64,000 bases of DNA, from contig CM066993.1 of NCBI GenBank assembly GCA_033977485.1, positions 68,178,864-68,242,863 of the forward strand. Reading direction: 5' to 3'. A program made the translations under genes and the position numbers. This DNA comes from Hydrangea macrophylla (lineage: Eukaryota > Streptophyta > Magnoliopsida > Cornales > Hydrangeaceae). Every line of letters starts with the position of its first letter. Position 1 is the first letter of the stretch. Positions 22,101 to 32,152 of the stretch are shown piece by piece. The notes below the pieces were generated by a model. The model made no database searches and was not told where the DNA came from. It saw only the letters and a list, made by a program, of their open reading frames with translations.

Positions 22101-24669
22101 TTAATTTTTATTTTCTTTCATTTTTTCTTTTGTAAATATGGAAACCAAACAAAATCTAAAGCCGGTATAAAAGCCTTTTATATAGGAGTACTAACAAATT
22201 TCATTGTGCATGTACGTATGAGTGTTAGTGCCCTAAATATTACTTTCGACAATTTATATGAATATGATGAGGATTGTTTGTGATGCAGGGATGTGATGGT
22301 TCGGTGCTGCTTGATGATTCAGCTAGTGGGCCGAGTGAGCAAGACGCGCCACCCAACTTGACTTTAAGGGAAGAAGCATTCAAGATCATCAATGACCTTC
22401 GTGCCCTTGTTCACAAGAGTTGTGGCAGAATTGTATCTTGCTCTGATATCACCACTATAGCCGCACGTGATTCTGTTTATCTGGTAACTCAAACTTCACA
22501 ATCTCTCTCTCTCCATACCCAATATATTTGAGAAATTATTTTATGTGACCTTCACACCTATGCAATGTTAATTGTGAGTTGAGTATAAACATGGGTTCCA
22601 GAGTAAAGGAGAAGTCATATGGCCGTTACACGGTGTAATAGTCACGTGAAATTATTCCTCCAATAGAGTGCCCTGTTTGGCATTATTTTTTGTTTTTTTT
22701 TTTAGCTTTCATCCCCATAATTTGGGATTGGCAGAAGTTGTCAAACAGCTTAGTATTGCGATTGGTGCCCCCAAACGCAAGCCAGACCAGGCAATGAAGG
22801 AGAGATTATCTCATGTGACTGTCACCTTATATGATGGTCATGACTGTAACTTCTATGTTAGTGTGGGATTCACAAAATACTGTCAACAGATGTAACGCAC
22901 GTGGGAGAATTCCTTGTAGTGGAGAGCATTGAAGTGATCATTTCTTGATGGAACCAAGTTGGAATTCTAGGTTAGAAAATTAGTTGGCTATTGGGTTTTA
23001 AGCTTTGAGTGCAAGGCCAAAGAGCCTATCTAGGAAACATAATTAAAGAAAGTGGCTAAGAATGTGCAGTATCTAAAAGAATTACACAACATATGATGAT
23101 GCATCAGATTCACGTACTGGAAATGACTAACTATAACGCTAGAGATTGTGGAATTCTCACTACGGAGAAAGAAATCTTGAACATATATATTACATGGTTC
23201 TTATTAACATGTGCTCTTAGGGCAGATGTTAAGGTTTTAACAGTAGAAATAAATAAAGGAGACAAACATTGAACCTCACACCAGACACTGAAACCCACAC
23301 TGTACCCCTTATTTATTTCTACTTTTAAAACCTTAACATATACCCTAAGGACACGAATTAAAAAACTCATATTACATATTTGAACATATGCCCACATTAT
23401 TTTGGACAAAAAGGTCCTTGCCATGTTACTTGGAGAGGTATTAAATGCATCAATACTATTAGAGTTATTAAATGCATCAATACTATTTCAAGAGAAATTT
23501 GATGAGTGTATTTAATAGCTCTATAATTTTGTATATGGGTGGAAATAAAGAGTAATATTTGGGGCACAAACAAATCTCACAAATACTTACACTTATAGTG
23601 CCACTCAGGAGAGAGATAGACTGTGGGTGTAAGTGTTCGTAAAATTTGTTTATGCCCCTAGCATTGTTGGAAAATAAATTACTTTAGTAGTTAATATATT
23701 GCAAAATTGCAAGATTACTTCAGAATCCTTATTTTAATAGTGTGAACTACTTTTTCATATATATATATAGGGAAATACTAACATACAACACAGAGCTCTT
23801 TTAGCGACGAAACAAAATCTTTTAGTGACCAAATATTTTTTTTTCACCTTTAGCGACGAAATGTTTTAAAAGATTTGTGACTAAAAGTTTTTTTTTTCGC
23901 TAAAACTATTTTTGTTTGTCGCTAAAAGTTTGGTGTAAAATAGTATCCTACAACCTTCATGTTGTAGGATAGCAGCCCGATATATCTCTCTCTATATATA
24001 TATATATTATGTTTTATATACTCTTACAAATAACGTTGGTTGGCATTGCAGTCAGGGGGGCCTTACTACGATGTCCCGTTGGGAAGACGTGACGGACTCA
24101 CCTTTGCGACAGAAGAGGCGACACTAGAGAACCTTCCAGCACCGTCTAGCAACACAAGTACAATCCTATCCTCGCTTGCCACCAAGAAATTCACTCGAAC
24201 CGATGTCGTGGCCATATCTGGGGCTCACACAATTGGTATCAGCCACTGTTCTTCCTTCACTGAAAGGCTTTACCCGAAACAAGACTCGACACTGGACAAG
24301 ACCTTTGCCAACAACCTTAGAACCACTTGTCCCGCTCGAAAAACCGATAATACCACTGTCTTGGACATAAGATCTCCGAACAAGTTCGATAACAAGTACT
24401 ATGTTGATCTCATGAATAGGCAAGGCCTCTTCACATCGGATCAGGATTTGTACACTGATAGAAGGACACGTGGCATTGTTACGAGCTTTGCTGTAGATCA
24501 GAATCTGTTTTTTGAGAAGTTTGTGGACGCGGTAGTTAAGATGGGGCAATTAAGTGTGTTGACAGGGGCAAAAGGGGAAATTCGCGCCAACTGTTCGGTG
24601 AGGAATTCGCGCCGTTCGTATTTGTCGACTCTAGTTGAGGAGGGATTTGAGGCACTATGGTACTTTTGA
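19126..24669 (+). CDS. PER12: Class III secretory peroxidase, PER12-like (three exons)
   Basis: Heme peroxidase of the secretory pathway, acting in the cell wall or apoplast on H2O2 and phenolic substrates. Exons: 19126-19380, 22289-22483 and 24052-24669; both introns are GT-AG and phase 0, giving 355 aa, a normal family length. Signal peptide about residues 1-31. Distal site LRLHFHDCF with Arg76 and His80; proximal His209 in ISGAHTIG; first conserved Cys49. The wording SGGPYYDVPLGRRDG, DIRSPNKFDNKYYVDLMNRQGLFTSDQDLY and MGQLSVLTGAKGEIRANCSVRN is that of peroxidase 12. The third intron usual in this family is absent. The start is supported by the signal peptide and the ACCATGG context. No break in the coding sequence. 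Introns of 2.9 and 1.6 kb contain several MITEs. Family call firm; the exact orthologue is inference. Confidence 0.93.
20250..20440. mobile_element. MITE (family 3) in peroxidase intron 1, 10-bp TSD
   Basis: 191-bp foldback whose arms match almost perfectly from TTTGCTCACCCCAAATTTGG inward (CACCAATGCTCACCCAAGC; GGGCCCAGGATTAAACAA). Flanked by CTGCTCGTAT at 20240-20249 and 20441-20450. Mutator-like by the size of the duplication. The high arm identity suggests a young insertion. Confidence 0.9.
21455..21560. mobile_element. Half copy of family-2 MITE in intron 1
   Basis: Shares GGAGCACAATCTTCACACAAC, TCTATCTCTCTC, GGTTCCACA and CACAGTGCC with the left arms of the family-2 elements; the right arm is missing. 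Confidence 0.5.
21561..21960. mobile_element. Degenerate Copia LTR-like fragment in intron 1
   Basis: Contains AAGATTTAAATATGGTTCGG, close to a segment common in plant Copia LTRs, and a run of CA-rich leader-like sequence before it. No ends, PBS or coding part found. Confidence 0.35.
23187..23379. mobile_element. MITE (family 4) in peroxidase intron 2, 10-bp TSD
   Basis: 193 bp with arms of about 75 bp: CTTAGGG followed by ATGTTAAGGTTTTAA and AGTAGAAATAAATAA on both strands. Exact direct repeats TTGAACATAT at 23177-23186 and 23380-23389. Mutator-like by target size. Confidence 0.85.
23550..23665. mobile_element. Short family-2 MITE in intron 2
   Basis: Left end GAGTAATATTTGGGGCACAA; right end, on the other strand, AACAATGCTAGGGGCATAAA. 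Arms continue through ACAAATTT and AAGTGT-like parts. Flanks GGAAATAAA (23541-23549) and GGAAAATAAA (23668-23677) look like a target duplication with one indel. Confidence 0.65.
23771..23975. mobile_element. Decayed element with TTTAGCGAC motifs in intron 2
   Basis: Four TTTAGCGACGAAA / TCGCTAAAA words in both orientations, plus a perfect hairpin ATCCTACAAC-CTTCAT-GTTGTAGGAT at 23945-23970. Such words are common in plant DNA-transposon remnants. Ends not defined. Confidence 0.4.
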
Positions 24670-24872
24670 AGATAAATTATCTAGTGTGGTCACATCGAGT
24701 GTGGAATAATTACGCAATTTTAAGTGGGTTTTGTGGTGGTCACTTGTCATGTCATGCACTTGTTTTATGTGAGTTTTTTTTTTTTTTCTTCTTTTTTTGT
24801 TTAGAATGAAAATATATTGCAAAACGATGAGGCTGTTATATGCATATCATATGGTGTAAATCAATGAGTTTG

Positions 24873-24878
24873 AATAAA
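24873..24878 (+). terminator. Polyadenylation signal of the peroxidase gene
   Basis: AATAAA about 205 bases after the stop codon, with a T-rich tract upstream (about 24775-24797). The usual distance for a plant 3' UTR. Confidence 0.55.
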
Positions 24879-24879
24879 A

Positions 24880-25506
24880 TGGTTTAGAACATGGGCATAT
24901 ATGATTGTTTTGTAGAATTTATTAAACGGACTACCCACCAGTACCAAATACGCGTTCAAAATAAGTTGTATGCAGTTCTTGCTTTTGGGTACTTTTAATT
25001 AGCATTTATAGTTCCTGCGACATTCTGAGTTGTTTGTAGCCCATTACTGTGAGTATTTTGGATAGTAGGATCCTTTTTTTTTTTTAGCTAGATAGTGGGA
25101 TCCATCTACTTTTGCTTATTTGCCGGTCTCTTAAAAATCCTGATTTGCCGTAGAGTATCATATGAAAGATTGTCAAGGTAGCCTCCAGTTCTTTCTATTA
25201 GAAACTGAAAGATGGATTGAAAACCATCAGGGGCGATAGGCTTTTGTCCCAGGTGAAGGAATCATTAGCCTTCTGAATCTCACGTTGAGTAACTAGCCTA
25301 ACAACTAACTAGCCATGATACATATGCATTTAAGCTTCAGTTAGAACTATAATGATTTTTTTTTTATTACATGTATCAATATTGATATTCTGAATTTGTG
25401 TAATCAAAATTTTATATATATTGTTAAAAAAAAAAAAGTAATAATGAAGGATGTAGTGAAAGAGGTAGAAACACGATAAAGCGAAAGTTATTTGCTAATA
25501 GTATTT
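24880..25506. other. Intergenic DNA downstream of the peroxidase
   Basis: No gene seen. AT-rich with short T and A runs. Confidence 0.4.
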
Positions 25507-25692
25507 GAGCAAGTAATATTTGGGACACAATCTTGAGACACAACTTCCATTTTGTGTCTATCTCTCTCTTGATGGGCCCCACAGTGCCAGTGGACTCCAC
25601 AGTACCCACTAGGACCACTAGGAAAGAGATAGACACAAAATGAAAGTTGTGTCTCAAAATTGTGTCCTTTAGTTGTGTCCCAAGTATTACTC
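25507..25692. mobile_element. Family-2 MITE downstream of the peroxidase
   Basis: Foldback with ends GAGCAAGTAATATTTGGGA and, on the other strand, GAGTAATACTTGGGACACAA; arms continue with CATTTTGTGTCTATCTCT. Related to 18381-18565. No clean target duplication, so the left end may be altered by a 3-base insertion. Confidence 0.8.
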
Positions 25693-25856
25693 AATTTAAA
25701 AACAAAAGCAAGATTTCAGTTGGAACACGTGTATTTAATAAATAAATAAAATAAAAAGGACCTATACCTTCCAGCTTGTCCTACGTGATTGACAAGTTGA
25801 GGTCAAGAATGTGATAATGAGATCGGGTCCACACATTATAAATCAATGAATTTATT

Positions 25857-25992
25857 GGGAATTGTTATGTACACCGCTAATTTTGTCATGTACACCGTTC
25901 ACCTATACAAAAGTGATAATTTAAAAAAAAATGATTAAAATAAAAAAATTTGGATGTACATAACAAATACACGGGTGTATATAACAATTCCC
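25857..25992. mobile_element. Small MITE
   Basis: 136 bp. Ends GGGAATTGTTATGTACACCG and, on the other strand, GGGAATTGTTATATACACCC, followed inward by more matching TGTACA-type text. No clear target duplication. Confidence 0.7.
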
Positions 25993-27474
25993 TATATCTT
26001 TACCAAAAATACTCATAAGCATTAGACTTTAAGTACTGGTGGTCTGTGCGTCTCACACGTATGCACGATATACATGTCAGTTTGTTTGCAATTTTTTTTC
26101 CTTTTCTGCTGGATCGTTTACCACTTTTTAAGACAAAAATGAACGTTTACCACTTTTTAAGCCAAAATCATTTTTGTCGTTCGGTCCTTAGCGCAAGGTC
26201 CAAATCCATACATTCAAGAACAATTTTCACGTTTTCTTGCCAAACCTTAAAGTTTTCCCATTCAGCATTGGGACAGCACTAATTTGAGCAGAAACATTTA
26301 TAGCTGTAGCAGAAACTGAATAGAGAACAAAATAAAATAAAATAACATGCTCATAATTAATAACATGTCATAACATAAACATATCATAAATACTTTATAT
26401 ATATATATATATATATGAATGCATGACACATTAAATAATTTACATAATGGTGGGCCCATCACAAGATACCTAGAACAATATTGATATTTAGTCTTTAGAC
26501 AGAAATATCAACTGTAAGTGGTACTCCCCGTGTAGTGATCAAATACTGACAATAAGTCCTGTCAAATAGTAATCTTCCTTTAGGCTGACTTACTGCCCAC
26601 ATGGATAAGTAACTTGATAATTGTCACATATTACCACCACATATATACCTATTATTCGGCAAATTAAGAATCTTCCTTTGGGCCGATTGTTAATCACATG
26701 AATAACAGATATACCATCTTAATATTTCAAAATAAATAAATTTACACAACAGAGGTTACTTTGGCAACATATTATTTCAATTTATTCATTTGAAATTTCA
26801 GACACATATTAAAGCCTAAAATAGACCCCAAAATCTTTAGCTACCATAGAATTTAATTCACATGATGAATTACCCGATATTCTTAAGCACAAAATAAAAA
26901 ATACCTTATTTCATGTTATGAACAACCAAGATTTCACACCACAAATGAATCCAAAAATTCTAAAGTGTTATAAAAAACCTAATATCATATTATGAATTAA
27001 AATCAATCTGATATTAACCAAATATACATAGTCGAAAACATGATGTTCATGAATGTGATTTGGTTGAAACTGTAACCAAACAATATAAATATCACATGAA
27101 TTAACTTTGGGCCGATTCAATGTATATGATCAACTTTGTAGCTTATATTTCCTAAATATTGATTCGCCCTATGTATATGACCAATTTGAATCTTTTTAAA
27201 TTTCTATCAGTTGAGATACCATGATTTAAAATATAAATATCACATGAATTAACTTTGGGGCGAATCAATGTATATGATCAACTCTCTCTATATATAATTT
27301 AGCATATTCCCAATGGCTCAATCATTAAAATAACCTGCATCCAGCATGACTTCGAGTCAATTCAATAGGCTTCAAATATCTTTAATCTAGAGTATGACAT
27401 TAATGCTCCAAAAGAGCCATCTATCCTTTCAACCTTTTCCGAGATATACCTCTAAGTGGATGTTTATGGCCAAT
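25993..27474. other. AT-rich intergenic DNA with a 54-bp direct repeat
   Basis: No gene. An (AT)n run lies at about 26396-26416. A segment containing ATATCACATGAATTAACTTT and TGTATATGATCAACT occurs at 27082-27136 and again at 27230-27284 with few changes. Confidence 0.5.
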
Positions 27475-27650
27475 ATATCCACTCTCTTATCACACTTCCA
27501 ACCACATTCACCATATTCTGTCCCTTGATTTTAGTGGGTTCTATGTGAAACTCATGTGGAACCCACCAGGATTAAGGGAAATCAAGGATTAGGATGTGCT
27601 GAATGTGATTGGGAGTGTGGATGAAAGTGTGGGTGTATCATTACTCTTAC
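27475..27650. mobile_element. MITE-like inverted repeat
   Basis: Arms match from CACTCTCTTATCACACTTCC / CACTTTCATCCACACTCCC inward through CACATTCA, CCTTGATTTT and TGGGTTC. It lies only about 15 bp left of the Tekay LTR. Confidence 0.6.
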
Positions 27651-28287
27651 ACAAACAATAATGATGTCACGCCCCGACGTAGCATAATTCAGGAAAGTAT
27701 TTAATTTCATATATGGACTCGTAGGTCGTAACAAGTGAGTATGACCAATTGTCCCTGCAAACAAATAACTCAAAGCAACATTCTAAAGGAAAGGATACTA
27801 ATAAACATAAACTACAGAATTTAAAGCTTACTAACTATTACATAGGTCGAGGTTTTAGGCACAAAACGCCCTTATTCAAATTCTAACAAGGTTTATTACA
27901 ACTCTGAAAGGAAAGACATAAGGAATATAAAACAGCTTTTCTGGAACACCTCCGGTCATCTAACTAGCATAGTCAACGAACTCTGGCTGCTCCTGACCTG
28001 GAAAATCTGGACATAGAGTCCAGGACGCATCGACGCCGTCAACTTATGAAAGCTGGTGAGTAAAATAAACATGTGCTCGCAATATATATATATGTATATA
28101 TATATAAGCATATAGAACAAAGGTACAAATTAACATTAACAGTAATATATTCAAGGTTCCAATTTCAACATAAATCACGGGGGATTATAGTAAGAAATAA
28201 ATACGCAATTGTACATGAATTGTGTAATATCTTATCTTGCCAATTCTTTTCTTTAAAACAACCCAATTCAACTAACACATCATCTCA

Positions 28288-28712
28288 GATACCAGGAGTA
28301 ATAACTACTCAGTCATCCAATTCACACGCTACACTATCGCCTCCAATACCAGGAATACTATCTGATCGGTATTGAAGTCACACACCACACTACTGCCTCA
28401 GATACCAGGAATACTATCCGATCGATATCTAGGCCGATCACAACCAACCATCGCTCCGGATATCAGGAATACTATCCGATCAATATCCGAAACGCGCGCC
28501 TTAGATACCAGGAATGCTATCCGATCGATATCTAAGTCGTACACAACACTATCACCATCGCTTCGGATATCAGGAATACTATCCGATCAATATCCGAAAC
28601 GCACGCCTTAGATACCAGGAATACTATCCGATCAATATCCAAGTCGTAAACAACACTGTCGCCTCCAATACCAGAAATAATATCCGATCGATATTGAGGT
28701 CGCACACCAGAT
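28288..28712. repeat. Tandem array, left arm of the Tekay LTR
   Basis: Seven to eight units around GATACCAGGAATACTATCCG followed by ATCRATATC, in two alternating spacer types (about 46 and 58 bp). Reverse complement of the array at 29515-29975, more diverged. Confidence 0.8.
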
Positions 28713-28989
28713 CGCCACCCTTTACTCTTTTCACGCTTTATTCCACACATGCATGTTAACACAACCTCGACCCTAATATGTATGTCAATGTTCCATAAAT
28801 AACACCATTAATTAATCGCAAAGCCGGATAATCGTACGAGCATAAATTTCGGCCTTAGTTGTTCTTGTTCGTACAATTCTTAAAACATAGACCTTTAGAA
28901 CAATATATTTGCCAAACAGTACTTTGAAATTTCCCAAAACATTTTCCAAACAGTCCCTTACCAAAAATTATACAAACTGCCAGAACTGC

Positions 28990-29265
28990 CACCTCGCGCG
29001 AGCGGACCGCGCGAGCGAGGTAGAGGGGGTGTCGCGCGAGCGGGTCGCACGAGCGAACGGGGAGGACAGGTCGCGCGCACGGGTCGCGCGAGCGAAGGGG
29101 GGAAGGGTTCGCGCGAGTGGGTCGCGCGCGCGAGTTGTTGCAGTTTCATCATCTTCGCGCGCGCGACCCGCTGCCCATTCGCTCGCGCGACCTGTTCTGC
29201 CCCTTCACGCGCACGATCTTCTCACGCGACCCGTTCTCCCCCTTCGCGCGCGCGACCAGGCAGTT
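28990..29265. repeat. CG-rich palindromic words at the centre of the LTR
   Basis: Repeated TCGCGCGAGCGGGTCGCGCG-type words on the left of about 29150, with the reverse complement on the right. The block ends about 20 bp before the likely TATA box. The Arg/Ala-rich open frames here are by-products of the repeat. Confidence 0.75.
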
Positions 29266-29514
29266 TGAGCAGTTTCTGCATTTTTATATAAGGGACTGTT
29301 TGGAAAAGGTTTTGAAAGTTTTTTTTTAAAGAACTGTTTGACAAATATACTGTTTTAGAGGCTCACTGTTAGAAATTGGACTTGACAGATATTTGAGATA
29401 AATATCTGTTACTGCAAACTGTGAACATTGACATACATATTAGGGTCAAGGTTGTGTCAACATGCATGTGTGTGAGAAAGCGTGAAAAGAGTAAAGAGTG
29501 GTGGTCTGGTGTGC

Positions 29515-29975
29515 GACCTCAATATCGATCGGATATTATTCCTGGTATTGGAGGCGACAGTGTTGAGTTACAGCTTAGATATCGATCGGATATTATTCCT
29601 GGTATCTAGGGCGCTTGTTTCGGATATCGATCGGATATTATTCCTGGTATCCGAAATGATGGTATTGAGTTACGGCTTAGATATCGATCAGATATTATTC
29701 CTGGTATCTAGGGCGCTTGTTTCGGATATCGATCGGATACTATTCCTGGTATTCGAAATGATGGTATTGAGTTACGGCTTAGATATCGATCAGATATTAT
29801 TCCTGGTATCTAGGGCGCTTGTTTCGGATATCGATCGGATATTATTCCTGGTATCCGAAATGATGGTATTGAGTGCGGCTTAGATATCGATCGGATATTA
29901 TTCCTGGTATCTGAAGCGATGGTATTGGTGTCTTATTTTGGATATCGATCGGATATTATTCCTGGTATCTGAGGT
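29515..29975. repeat. Tandem array, right arm of the Tekay LTR
   Basis: Nine units of GATATCGATCGGATATTATT + CCTGGTAT. Spacers alternate between a 44-bp type (AGGGCGCTTGTTTC) and a 58-bp type (GATGGTATTGAGTTACGG), giving a dimer of about 102 bp. It lies in the transcribed part of the LTR, downstream of the likely TATA box. Confidence 0.85.
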
Positions 29976-30455
29976 AATGGTTTGGTTGAGTCGGTTTTGT
30001 TGAGAGAAAAGAGTCAGAAATATGAGATGTGACATTGTTCATGCACGGTTGCATATTCATTGCTTATTTTATTCCCCCGTAACTTATGTTGGAATTGGAA
30101 CCTTGAATCTATTGCTTTTTTTTAAAGTTAAATTGCCCGTTGCTTATATGCTTATATATACATTGCGAGCACTTGTTTATTTTGCTCACCAGCTTGCATA
30201 AGCTGACGGCGTTGATGCGTCCTGGACTGTATGTCCAGATTTTCAGGGTCAGGAGCAGCTAGGGTATTTCGACTATGCTAGTTAGAAGCAGGAGACTTTC
30301 CAGGAGGCTGCTCTATATTTCCTTGGTCTTTTTATTTGGGTTTGTAATAAACTAGTTTTTAGACTTTTGAATAAGGCATTTTATGCCTAAGTTCATGACT
30401 GCAGTAATAGTTAGTAAGTTTTAATTTTGGAGCTTATGTTTTATTAGTAACCTTT

Positions 30456-31828
30456 TGATCTTGTCAGAATCAAGATATAAAAGTATTCTTTACTTTTCAA
30501 AGGATTTGCAGTGTGGAAGTAAAGGTCGAACCCACAGAGATTGATTACTACAACGACTTAATTTTAAAACCTAAGTCTAATTAATTAGGAAAAACGGATT
30601 TGATTTGGAATTTAATTAAACTAATAACAATAAAAGTAAATCTAACTTATGAAAGCAATTAAAAGTGTTTTTAAATAATATTTAAAGGAAACCTAGGATT
30701 ACAAATCCACCACTAGATTCATAAGAGGAATATTTATGAATCACTTTAGCTTATTACGTTGGATGAATATGGGGAATTGTAGCTACAAGCCCAATTCCTC
30801 CGACAAGAAGATAATCATGGTTCAAGCACCAACATAATCCATCTGCGGATAGCACGAATTATCTCACACTAAACTAGGGTTGTGATCTAATCCGTCTAAC
30901 CTAGGCATGGACTATTCGGATACTTGATAGCACGAATCAATAAAACACCATCACATGTAAACAACCTAAACAAGCACAGCAAGAATAGATCGTTGAGCAC
31001 ATCACAGTCAAAACAGATCTAAGACAAGAATAAATTCTGAAAGCAATGATTTAATCAATGTAAGTACGATTTATTTATAAAATCCTCTAAACATGTGACT
31101 GTCATCCATACATAATAAAACTAAAATAAAAACATAAATAAAACCCTATTACTCATCTAGGGCTTCATTGAAACCCTAGATCGATGATCTAAGCTGCCAT
31201 AGGAGTAGAGATCGGCAAGTAGTTGATGGAGGAGGCCATGGAAATCCTTGGTCTTCTTCTTCTTCTCCTTGCTTCTCCCTCTTCAAGGGCTGAAAGTATG
31301 TGTATATGGCTGTATATGAATGTGTATAATAGTTGCCAACCCCCTAATTGAAGTAAAATAGAGTTTATATAGATTTACAACATGTTTTGGAAGCCTTTAC
31401 AACTCGAAACGGACTGAAACGCATGTAATTTACAGTCTGGACGTCGTTTAGCAGTCTCGTTTGCACAGGAGTCTTCAGTATACTGAAATACGCAACTTTG
31501 ATTTTTGGGCATATCGCGCGAGCGGGTCGCGCGAGCGCGACTTTTGGTCCTTCGCGCGCGCGGATCGCGCGAGCGAGTTATTGGGGATCTCGCGCGAGCG
31601 GATCGCGCGCGCGACTTCTGGATTCTCGCGCCCGCGGATCGTGCGCGCGAATTGGTTTTTTCAGCTTCTTTCTTGATGCTTTTTCACTCTGTTTAGCCTG
31701 GTTTAGTTGATTTCTTCCAAAACCTGTCAGAAACTAGAAAACAGAGTAAAAATATACAAAAACAGGATAAAAAGGTACTAACAAATGCTCGTTAAAGCGT
31801 ATAATTAGGATTAGTTCTCTCCCGATCA
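30456..31828 (-). repeat. Solo Athila-type LTR (family C) inside the Tekay LTR
   Basis: 1373 bp, ends TGATC and GATCA, flanked by the exact 5-bp duplication CCTTT (30451-30455 and 31829-31833). It matches the LTR at 61165-62526 along its length, including the CG-rich palindromic words (31513-31650) and a TATA-like TTATATAGATTTACA (about 31363), which on the - strand would lie downstream of the words. Removing it restores continuity of the right arm of the Tekay LTR. Confidence 0.9.
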
Positions 31829-31963
31829 CCTTTCTTTAGAAATGCTGTTAAGCTATTTTGTTGCAAGGACAATTGGTCATACTCACTTGTCACGACCTAC
31901 GAGTCCATAAAGGAAATTAAATGCTTTCCTGAATTATGCTACGTCGGGGCGTGACAGGCTTTT

Positions 31964-31977
31964 TGGTATCAAAGCCA
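31964..31977 (+). other. Primer binding site of the Tekay element (tRNA-iMet)
   Basis: TGGTATCAAAGCCA, 7 bases after the LTR end; one change from the usual initiator-Met primer site of chromoviruses. Confidence 0.85.
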
Positions 31978-32152
31978 GGTTTTGGCTCGATCAATTGTCC
32001 AGACACATAGATCTCCCATTAAGATAGAATTAAGATAAGATAGTTCGACTTCATTCCGTGTTTAGTCGCTTTCTATCGTTCAGAATTTTCTTTCTTCTCG
32101 AGAGATTGACCGTATTCTGTTGATTGATGAATAGGTACCTTTCTCTCGAGAT

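Larger units (their letters stand above)
27665..31956 (+). repeat. Tekay 5' LTR, itself a giant inverted repeat
   Basis: Begins TGTCACGCCCCGACGTAGCA and ends with the reverse complement (GTCGGGGCGTGACA at 31956), immediately before the primer binding site. The inverted match is not confined to the tips: the left arm (27665 to about 29140) is the diverged reverse complement of the right arm (about 29165 to 31956, minus the inserted solo LTR). Landmarks: GAGTATGACCAATTGTCC (27739) against 31870-31890; the GTCCAGGACGCATCGACGCC region (28018) against 30205-30230; the tandem arrays at 28288-28712 against 29515-29975; CG-rich words on both sides of 29150. No PBS or PPT adjoins 27665, so it is an outer end. 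A TATA box (TATATAAGG) lies near 29285. Confidence 0.7.

Noticed and set aside
28909..29329. Arg/Ala-rich open frames on both strands
   Set aside because: They are readings of the CG-rich palindromic words in the Tekay LTR; the same applies to 31461-31710 and 62162-62408.
29515..29975. Regularly spaced repeats resembling a CRISPR array
   Set aside because: Plant LTR context, spacers are themselves repeated in two types, and there are no cas genes.
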